DNA of 11,044 bases, from assembly GCA_902984215.1 (NCBI GenBank), contig CADWAF010005731.1, forward strand, positions 1 to 11,044, read 5' to 3'. The position numbers and the translations under genes were made by a program. Below the pieces are notes generated by a model, which saw nothing but the letters and a program-made list of their open reading frames with translations, made no database searches and was not told the DNA's origin. This DNA is from Willaertia magna (Eukaryota; Heterolobosea; Eutetramitea; Acrasida; Naegleriidae). Below are positions 1 through 6,851 of the stretch, one piece after another; the first letter of the stretch is position 1; each line of letters opens with the position of its first letter.

Positions 1-3000
1 TTAAATAGTTAATGGATATTTAGCATTTAAATATTGTGTAATTTCACTTAAATGTTTTTCCAATAACTTTGCATTCTGATCAATTGCCTCTAATGTATTG
101 GTATAATACTTATTACTAATTTGATTAAGATATGGAGTAAAAAAGTTAATTAAATCTTCTTTTTGATAAGTAGATGTAAATAAACTTCCAACACCAGGAA
201 CTAAACGATTACCAACAGAAGAAATACCACATTTGTTAATTATCTCTTTCAAATTAGAACGAACAAAATTCCAAGCAATATCAGTACCATATGGTGCATT
301 TCTAGCAACATCACGAATAACAAATACAGCGTCTTGTGTTTTAACTAAGGGAGTTAATGTTAATTCAAGTGTATTTTGTAAAAGTGAAATATCTCTACTA
401 AAAGTTAATGCAGTTTGTAATTTAGAACGTTCAATTGCATCAGTTTCTTCCTTAAATTTCTTTAATATTTGATTATAACCCTTTTCACCTCCTTTAGCTA
501 CAACAGTTCTATAAACAATTGATCTTAATTCTGGTGGAATAACTTCACTAATTACAATTGAACTATTACTAACTACTTTATCAAATCTATTCATTGCTTC
601 TTCAACACAAGGTTCATAATCAAAACGACATGCAAGAGATAATACAATGGAACGTAACTGTTTAGTTTCTTCACTTTCATTCTCTTTCAAATCCCAACCA
701 TATTGATCATAATTTGTTTGTATTAAATCACGTACCATTCTACCAAAAGCTGGTGCAACAGATTCTTTTGCTAATAATCTTTGTAATCTAATCAAAATAG
801 TAGCAATAGCATCCCACATAACCATTGTTGAATCTGTTTCTAATGCTAATAACATTTCAAACATTAATGATGGTTTAACATTTTCAACAGTTGAAGTGGC
901 AAGTGAATAGATATCATTTAATAAATCAAATCTATCTTCAATACTAAATTGATTAATTTGTGAAATTAAACTTTGCCACATTTCAGTTGGATAATTAATA
1001 CGATAAAATCCTTGTTTATGATAATTAAATTTAAGTGGAACTTCTTTTAATGTTAAACTAGGAGATTTATCAGAGAATTCAACAGTTTTAACTTCACCAC
1101 CAACTGAAGTAACATATGTTAATGGAATCCACCATGAATTTGTACTATATTCTTTAATATTAGTTTCATTTGCAAATAAGAAAAATCTCTTTTGTGTTAA
1201 AGTTAATGATCCATCACTTTCTTTCTTAACATTAATGACAGGTAAACCTGCTTGATAAAGCCAAGTTGAAAACTTTTCTTTAAGACCAGCAATTGGTAAT
1301 TTATCTAAAAATTGGGTTGCATCAGCAACTGAATATTTGTATGTAGCAAAGTAATCTTTCATCCATTGTTGGAATGTTGCCTCACCCATATAATGATAAA
1401 ACATTCTAATAACAGCACCTCCTTTATCATAAGTAATGGAATCAAAGAGAGCGTCAATTTGTGATTTTGAAACTGTATTTTCATATTTTCTAATAATTGG
1501 TGAACTACTTGGTACAGAATCTGTATCCATTGCGTAAATTAAACTATTTGTTAGTTTTTTAAGTCCTCTATTCCATTCTGGATAAGTTTTTTCTAAACCA
1601 AATGTTTCTAAGAAGGTTGCCCAACCCTAAATAATTACAATTAATATGTTTACAATAACGTTAAAAAAAAACTTACTTCATTTAAGAATAAATTAGTCCA
1701 ATAAGCACATGTAATAATATTACCGCTAATATTGTTGTGATTAATTTTATAATTTGTAAAAGAAACTTACGTAAATTGATGGCTTACTTCATGACTAACA
1801 ACTTCTAAACCATTTTCCTTTTCTAATTGAGAAGCAGTTTGATTGTCAAAGTAAAGATAAGTTTCACGATAAGTAATTAATCCCCAATTCTCCATAGCGC
1901 CTGACTAAATTATTGTAAATTATTGTAAAATATTAATAAAAAACTTACCTCAAAATCTGGAATTGCAATATGATCTAATTTACTAATTGGATAATTAACA
2001 CCAAAGAATTCAGCAAAATAATTTAATGTTTTAATACTAACATCTAATGCATCTTTACCTAAATAATCTTTACCAACAGGTGTATAAATTCTATGTCTAA
2101 TATTATTTGAAGATTTTTCAATATAATCATATTCACCAATAATAAAAGCAACTAAATAAGTTGACATTACTGGAGTGACAGCAAATTTAACTTTAACTCT
2201 ACCATCACTTAATGTTTTTCTTTCAATTTCATCTGTATTTGATAAAACTCTTGTTTTATCATTCTTTAAGGGAGTTATCATTGTTAATTGGAAAGTTGCT
2301 TTCATTGCAGGTTCATCAAATGATGGGAATGCAGCTCTTGCTTCTTCAGATTCAAATTGAGTTGAAAGAACAATTGAGCCATCTGGTTTTTTACTTAAAT
2401 AAAATCCTCTCATATCATTTCTAACAAATTCAATTGATTGATATATAATAATATTTAATGAATCATTTCTATTTGATATGAAATACTTACCTTAATGGAC
2501 CCATGTATTTAATTGTCAATAAATAATCATCTTCTAAAGGTGTAATTGGTTCATAAAGATTAATTCTGATCATTTTGTAAGTTTCCATTAAACTTAAATC
2601 TAATGATTTCAATGAAAGTGCGTTCTTCGTTTTATCATTAATAAATTCAATTCCATCTATTTTACCATTAACTGAATAAATAGTATGATTAACTTTATTC
2701 ATTGTAGTGGAAGCTAATAGTGTAAGCTCTTCAGCATTTATCAAGATACAAGTTGTTGATTTTAATACTTGTAATTTAATAGTTACGGCACCGGTGAAAG
2801 TTTGATTATCGGAATGATGTGGTTCTAATGTAATGTCATAATGTTTTGGTTTAATTACTCCTTCAGGTAGTCTATATGGATATTGATTAACGTAACATAA
2901 TGTACGTTTTGTTTCTCTTTGATATAAATTAAAAGAACTCCATAAAAACAAAACTACAAAAACAACAAATAATGTTCCTATAATGCTATAGATGATCACG

Positions 3001-3023
3001 TTTTCTTTCTTGTTCTCAACCAT
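1..3023 (-). CDS. M1 family zinc aminopeptidase, type II membrane anchored, five exons, complete
   Basis: Removes N-terminal residues from peptides using one zinc ion; probably faces the lumen or cell exterior. Exons on the minus strand are 3023-2491, 2420-1949, 1904-1771, 1725-1677 and 1626-1, giving 2814 bases and 937 residues. The joined frame is open and family-like across every junction. Residues 1-8 are cytoplasmic, 9-31 a hydrophobic anchor, then [18 protein letters not shown] opens the M1 N-domain. [11 protein letters not shown] lies at 209-219, GAMEN at 337-341, HEVSH at 373-377, the third zinc ligand E396 (exact 18-residue spacing) in FLNEG, and the likely catalytic tyrosine Y462 in SITYDKGG. 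An ERAP1-like C-domain follows GFYRINY (602-608). Oddly, the usual HQWFGN is HQFTGN. All catalytic residues are kept, so activity is expected. Substrate preference is unknown. The family call is very secure. Confidence 0.95.
1627..1676 (-). other. Intron 4 of the M1 aminopeptidase gene (50 nt)
   Basis: Donor GTAAGTTTTT at 1676 and acceptor TTATTTAG ending at 1627, phase 0. The donor follows directly after the codon of the third zinc ligand E396, and exon 5 continues with GWATFLE. With intron 3 it bounds a 49-nt micro-exon (1725-1677). Confidence 0.93.
1726..1770 (-). other. Intron 3 of the M1 aminopeptidase gene (45 nt)
   Basis: Donor GTAAGTTTCT at 1770 and acceptor AATATTAG ending at 1726. 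It splits T380 (AC|C) three residues after the HEVSH zinc motif. The length is a multiple of three, but the second codon after the junction is TAA in the retained form, so retention would still truncate the protein. Confidence 0.92.
1905..1948 (-). other. Intron 2 of the M1 aminopeptidase gene (44 nt)
   Basis: Donor GTAAGTTTTT at 1948 and acceptor AATTTAG ending at 1905, phase 0. It separates IPDFE from SGAMENWG, so it sits directly before the GAMEN substrate-binding motif. At 44 nt it is the shortest intron in the window. Confidence 0.93.
2421..2490 (-). other. Intron 1 of the M1 aminopeptidase gene (70 nt)
   Basis: Donor GTAAGTATTT at 2490-2481 and acceptor TTTGTTAG ending at 2421. It splits the codon for R178 (AG|A) and reading through hits TAA at once. 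Joining gives [12 protein letters not shown], which matches the M1 consensus across this position. Confidence 0.92.
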
Positions 3024-3174
3024 GCTCTATTTTTTTGACAGCTAATTATATTCTGCTAGATAAGGTTAACGTCAAGGTGATTGTTAAAATTGATCGAGGT
3101 TTACAAAATTTATGTTTATCTACTAGATACTGAGATTTATTGCAGCAAAGCCAACTATTTCAATAATTTACTGT
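3024..3174 (-). promoter_or_regulatory. Short intergenic region between the unknown gene and the aminopeptidase
   Basis: These 151 bases separate the stop of the unknown gene (3175) from the ATG of the aminopeptidase (3023), both on the minus strand. They must hold the 3' end of one gene and the promoter and leader of the other. A TATAATTA sequence lies at 3050-3043 on the minus strand, but it is so close to the ATG that it is a doubtful TATA box. No other clear element is visible. Confidence 0.45.
3136..3141 (-). terminator. Candidate poly(A) signal AATAAA for the unknown gene
   Basis: A perfect AATAAA on the minus strand, 34 bases past the TAA stop of the unknown gene and before the next start codon. 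Its position suits 3'-end formation, but the hexamer is common in AT-rich DNA. Another copy overlaps the stop codon itself (3179-3174) and is less likely to be used. Confidence 0.4.
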
Positions 3175-4716
3175 TTATTGTTTTTCCCTTAATGTTTTTA
3201 GTAAAGAAATTCTTTGCATTAGTGCTTTGGCTTCAAAGAAGTCGTCGGCTTCAGCTTTCTTTGAGGTTGAAGATGTTAGTGGTTTTTGTGAAAGGAGATC
3301 ACTCAGTTTTAATTCCACTTCTTTGGTTGCCTTTGAGCTTTTGTTTAAAGATGAAAACGTATTATTTGACTGTATGGAATTCTTTTTGAGGGATGTATTT
3401 GTAATTGTCTTCTTTGAAAGGGATAAACTTCTGGTTGGTTTTAGTTTTTCTTTCTCCTCTGTGACCCTAGTTTTCTTATTGGCGCTTTTAGGTCTTTCCA
3501 TAATTTTATTTTCCTTAACATCCTTCTTTATCTTAAGTCTAGAGAAAGGATCGTCAATCAATGATTTGCCAAGTTGGTAAGGTTTGTTATTCAATACAGA
3601 CCTCACAGGATCGAAATTAATATACAATGGTGAATGTGGTTGTGAAGAATCCTCTTCATATTTTGTAAGCGGTGATTTTGTAAACATTTGTTGTTTCTTT
3701 AAATTTTTCTTATCTACCTCGTCTTCTATTAACGAAGATAATGTAAATGACTTAGTACTTTCAACACCATATAGTTCATTTTCTTTCCCATTGTATTTTC
3801 TATTGACAGAGGCTATCAGTTTTCTTAAATCATTTGGTTCAAAACAATTTGTGTGTTCAGTTGTCTTTTCAACTGGCTTTTTCATTTGATTCAATCTATG
3901 CGTCTCATTCCTTAACCGAATTCTTTCTTCCAGTTGTTTTTTGAAAGACGGTTCATTGTTGGTGTTATATTTCGTTTCAGCTGCTTTAATTTGTTTCGAT
4001 ATATTATTAGATTTAGTATTACTTTTCGTAGAAGGTTTTTTCTCTTCTGGTTCTATATTTTCTCTTTTGTAATCTTTAAAATTACTACGTGTAGATATTT
4101 GCTTATTTGTTGATATTTTGTCCGAATTACTCTTTTGTAATTTAAAACTTTTAAAATCTTGATGTAATTTTGTGATAGTGGATTTTCTTTGTCCCAACGT
4201 TGAAGGATCTTTTGCCATAATTTCCACACCTTTCATTTCTTGAATGAAAGACTCTGATTCATTTATAAAGCTATCATCAAAATTTAATTTATTACTTAGG
4301 GATGTGGAAATTTCAGAAAGAAATCTATTTGAACTAGTAAAACTATCCTCTTCTTCCCTTATTTTACTTTTTGGTATTTTCTCTCTACTTGCTAAAAAGG
4401 ATTGCCATGAATTATCAAATTCTTTTCTGGCAGGACTTGTGTGAATGGTGTCATCATGTTTGGATCTATCTTCCTTAAATAGATCTAATCTATGATGGTC
4501 TTCCATATAATGAATATTGTTACTGTTTGGTGAGTCTTCATGTTGCTGTTCCTTATTTCTTTTATTCCTCCATTCGGATATTATTTTAGAAACATTTCTT
4601 CCCTTAGGTGAATTAAAAAAATTATTATATTTTATATTTTCTTTATCTTCTTCAGAATCACTAGTGTTATACCTTTCAATTTCCTCATCCAAATTATATC
4701 TTCCTTCTCTTCTCAT
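3175..4716 (-). CDS. Uncharacterised, disordered, Lys/Ser/Asn-rich protein with KEN and Ser-Pro motifs
   Basis: I do not recognise this 513-residue protein. The open frame extends upstream to a GTG at 4788 but has no ATG there, so I take the first ATG (4716, MRREGRYNLDEE). There is no signal peptide, membrane segment or known domain; the chain is highly charged and low in hydrophobic residues, so most of it is probably disordered. Short helical stretches may occur near residues 257-282 and at the C-terminal end (DDFFEAKALMQRISLLKTL). KEN triplets occur at about 25-27, 311-313 and 401-403. Ser-Pro sites with nearby basic residues occur at S36 (SPKGR), S94 (SPARK) and S348 (SPLTK), with a further SP at S362. 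KEN boxes mark APC/C substrates and such Ser-Pro sites suit CDKs, so a cell-cycle or cytoskeletal role is possible but unproven. It shares a promoter with the glycosyltransferase gene. Confidence 0.75.
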   Translation of the reverse strand: MRREGRYNLDEEIERYNTSDSEEDKENIKYNNFFNSPKGRNVSKIISEWRNKRNKEQQHEDSPNSNNIHYMEDHHRLDLFKEDRSKHDDTIHTSPARKEFDNSWQSFLASREKIPKSKIREEEDSFTSSNRFLSEISTSLSNKLNFDDSFINESESFIQEMKGVEIMAKDPSTLGQRKSTITKLHQDFKSFKLQKSNSDKISTNKQISTRSNFKDYKRENIEPEEKKPSTKSNTKSNNISKQIKAAETKYNTNNEPSFKKQLEERIRLRNETHRLNQMKKPVEKTTEHTNCFEPNDLRKLIASVNRKYNGKENELYGVESTKSFTLSSLIEDEVDKKNLKKQQMFTKSPLTKYEEDSSQPHSPLYINFDPVRSVLNNKPYQLGKSLIDDPFSRLKIKKDVKENKIMERPKSANKKTRVTEEKEKLKPTRSLSLSKKTITNTSLKKNSIQSNNTFSSLNKSSKATKEVELKLSDLLSQKPLTSSTSKKAEADDFFEAKALMQRISLLKTLREKQ

Positions 4717-4883
4717 TCCTATATTACTTTTGTAGCAATATAATTCCTTAGAAATTTTTAAAAAAAACTTTGAAAAAGAACCTGACACTAAGCTACAGAC
4801 AATTTTTTCTTTTTAATACCATTTTATAACGGACCTTTAATTTGGCGCCATTTTCCAATAATTTGCCTTATGAATACAAAAGA
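4717..4883. promoter_or_regulatory. Divergent promoter between the unknown gene and the glycosyltransferase gene
   Basis: These 167 bases lie between two start codons that point away from each other, so they must drive both genes. For the plus-strand gene, a TTTTATAA element lies at 4822-4829, about 55-60 bases before its ATG. A T-rich tract (4803-4815) and an A-rich tract (4759-4767) may exclude nucleosomes. A GC-rich palindrome stands out in this AT-rich stretch and is listed separately. Confidence 0.6.
4841..4850 (+). promoter_or_regulatory. E2F-type site TTTGGCGCCA in the divergent promoter
   Basis: TTTGGCGC matches the E2F consensus TTTSSCGC exactly, and the inner TGGCGCCA (4843-4850) is a perfect palindrome. 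It lies 34 bases before the glycosyltransferase ATG and about 125 bases upstream of the unknown gene's ATG. E2F/DP factors are known in animals, plants, amoebae and early-diverging fungi. Binding is inferred from sequence alone. Confidence 0.4.
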
Positions 4884-6674
4884 ATGCATTTAAACAGCTC
4901 ATCATCTATAATATTCATTATATTTCTTTCAACTGTAGTTACTTTTGTAGCCTATATTTCTCTTTCTCATAAAATACAAAATATATATTTTGATAATAAT
5001 ATTTCTTCGTTTAAAGGCTATATTATTGGAGAAGAAATGGAATATGAGGTTGATATTCCCTCAGCCTTATATCCGACAATTGTATTAATTGATTCTCCAA
5101 CGATCCATTCAAAAATACGGAATGTTATTGGATCTATACATAAACATCATTCAAAGGGGAAAGTAAATATTGTACTTTTTGGAATTCGTCTAACTCCTGA
5201 AATAAAAAGCGAAATAAATTTTTGGGATAGAGTTCAATTGATTGACGTTGAACAAACTTTTCTACTTTCTGCAATGCCTCTCAAAGAAATAGATGAAATG
5301 AAATTAATTCAAGGTTGGAAACCTTTCATAATAAGATATAGTCTGGAACATTATAAAACAATTATATACCTTAATGAAAATATTGAAGTGACAAATCCTA
5401 TCAATCATAAAGCAATTAAAAAATTCTATCAAGATGGAAATGCATTCTTTTTTCAATTTTGTTATAAGAATGATTTGTTTAATTATGTTGATATAATGTT
5501 ACTCTCATTAGAAAGTGAAATATATCGAAATTTCATTGTCCCCCTATTAGAATGCAAAAAGAGAGAATGTTCTAAACAAAAAGAAATTAATACTAAGCTT
5601 CAATCAATGATTATTACCAAGTGCAAACCAGTTAATGAAATTTCTTTTGTAAAAGTTGTAAATTATGATGATAAAGACTATACTTCTAATAGATGTAATA
5701 TACATATGAGAGATGATTTCCTCTATTCATCATTGCAATTACCTGGTGTCAATAAGGACGTTTTTAAAAGACCTAAAAGTATGAAAAGAAAAAAAGGTGA
5801 TAAACGAATACATATAGCCCTTGGAATTCCAACAACGTCAAAAAAACTGCAATCAACTGAGATAAATACATTACCACTTGTAAGAATATTAGGTCGTGGC
5901 TTGGCCTATTCTATTCAAATGTCAGACAAGAACAAACATGCTGGTTTCCTCTACAAAATATATGTAGCTTACGATGAACACGATTCTTTCTTTGAAAATA
6001 CTAAAATACGCAAGGAAATTAAACAACACATTGGTAATATTTTAAAAGAAAGACCATTTCAAATGACCATGATAAAAGTGAAAAATACAAGAGGATGGGT
6101 TCCGGTAATATGGAATTTTCTCTTTCAACAAGCAATGGAAGATGGAGCAGACTATTTTTTTCAAATGAATGATGACATCAAAGTGGCAACAAGGAATTGG
6201 GGAGAAATTTTGCATAACTTATTCCAACAATCCCCTTACACCCCTGGTTTTGGTGTTATTGGTCCAAAAGACATTGATAATGAGGAAACAATGACACAAG
6301 CTATAGTTTCTAAGGTACATTATAAAATTTTTGGTTACTTATACCCAAGTGTTTTTAAGAATTGGTACAGTGACGATTGGATTGGTTTACTTTATAGGCC
6401 TTTTGAGGCAGCTTTTGCTACTGAGAAAATTAAAGTTCATAATACAAACAGGGTAGGAACCAGATACGAGGCGTGCTCTCTTGACGGTAATGGAATTCTA
6501 GTGAAAATGTTAGATGCCGGAAGAAGAAAGATTAACAATTGGCTGCTGGAAAACCACTACCTGCACAACCCAGTTCCAGTCCTTAGTAATGACGAGCTAG
6601 AGCAGAAAATTTTAATGCGAGCTATGGAATGCAATTCCAGGTCAAACTCTACACTTCCCAAACATAACCCCTAG
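4884..6674 (+). CDS. Type II membrane protein with two GT-A glycosyltransferase-like domains
   Basis: This intron-free gene encodes 596 residues. The frame continues upstream to a TTG at 4842, but the first ATG is at 4884. Residues 8-27 form a membrane anchor (IIFIIFLSTVVTFVAY) behind a very short cytoplasmic tail, the layout of Golgi glycosyltransferases. The first domain (about 60-290) has WKPFIIRYSLEHYKTIIYLN at 145-164, like the region of GT-A enzymes that leads to the metal-binding DxD; here the acidic triad reads NEN. The second domain (about 307-580) has IALGIPTTSK, YVAYDEHD (360-367), RGWVPVIWN, then DYFFQMNDDI ending at 432, with D430-D431 as likely metal ligands. GVIGPKD and NWYSDDW (493-499) follow. 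Donor and acceptor sugars cannot be read from the sequence. Confidence is good for a glycosyltransferase fold and low for an exact reaction. Confidence 0.83.
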   Translation: MHLNSSSSIIFIIFLSTVVTFVAYISLSHKIQNIYFDNNISSFKGYIIGEEMEYEVDIPSALYPTIVLIDSPTIHSKIRNVIGSIHKHHSKGKVNIVLFGIRLTPEIKSEINFWDRVQLIDVEQTFLLSAMPLKEIDEMKLIQGWKPFIIRYSLEHYKTIIYLNENIEVTNPINHKAIKKFYQDGNAFFFQFCYKNDLFNYVDIMLLSLESEIYRNFIVPLLECKKRECSKQKEINTKLQSMIITKCKPVNEISFVKVVNYDDKDYTSNRCNIHMRDDFLYSSLQLPGVNKDVFKRPKSMKRKKGDKRIHIALGIPTTSKKLQSTEINTLPLVRILGRGLAYSIQMSDKNKHAGFLYKIYVAYDEHDSFFENTKIRKEIKQHIGNILKERPFQMTMIKVKNTRGWVPVIWNFLFQQAMEDGADYFFQMNDDIKVATRNWGEILHNLFQQSPYTPGFGVIGPKDIDNEETMTQAIVSKVHYKIFGYLYPSVFKNWYSDDWIGLLYRPFEAAFATEKIKVHNTNRVGTRYEACSLDGNGILVKMLDAGRRKINNWLLENHYLHNPVPVLSNDELEQKILMRAMECNSRSNSTLPKHNP

Positions 6675-6851
6675 CCTTCCCGATTATAGGCGGGTGTTGA
6701 GAGAGAAAGATTTAAGGCAAAAAAAATAGCAGTTGAACGATCAAGAAAATTTCATATTGTTTCATTACCATCATCAACATTCTCCTTCTCTAGCGTAATA
6801 TTATACTTTTCATTGTACTATATTTAATTATTGTGTAAATTTGAAAAAGAT
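6675..6851 (+). promoter_or_regulatory. Intergenic region upstream of the DUF1765-like gene
   Basis: These 177 bases hold the 3' end of the glycosyltransferase gene and the promoter of the next gene. A CT-rich stretch (ATTCTCCTTCTCTAG, 6778-6792) lies about 60-70 bases before the ATG, similar to pyrimidine-rich leaders near fungal transcription starts. No perfect AATAAA is present. Confidence 0.35.

Noticed and set aside
1531..1909. Breaks in the aminopeptidase reading frame as signs of a pseudogene
   Set aside because: Each break is explained by a GTAAG...TAG intron, and joining the exons restores an unbroken M1 sequence with exact motif spacing.
3043..3050. TATA box for the aminopeptidase gene
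   Set aside because: TATAATTA is only 20-27 bases before the ATG, so a start site 25-30 bases downstream would fall at or inside the coding region.
1..3174. Nematode origin, with operon and spliced-leader acceptors between the two minus-strand genes
   Set aside because: AT content and short introns fit some nematodes, but the DUF1765-like gene and fungus-like 5S rRNA argue against it, and no clear TTTTCAG-type acceptor precedes the ATGs.
3175..3889. Plus-strand open frames (3227-3580, 3584-3889) opposite the unknown gene
   Set aside because: They are Phe/Ser-rich antisense images of the Lys/Glu-rich minus-strand gene, with no family features.
4717..4788. Longer forms of the unknown protein starting upstream of 4716
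   Set aside because: The frame is open to 4788 but begins with GTG there and contains no ATG before 4716. Non-ATG starts are rare in eukaryotic nuclear genes.
4842..4883. Upstream start for the glycosyltransferase at 4842
   Set aside because: The codon is TTG, and the E2F-like promoter element lies inside this stretch. The ATG at 4884 places the membrane anchor right at the N-terminus, as expected for a type II protein.
6831..6851. Upstream start for the DUF1765-like gene at 6831
   Set aside because: The codon is TTG; the first ATG in frame is at 6852.
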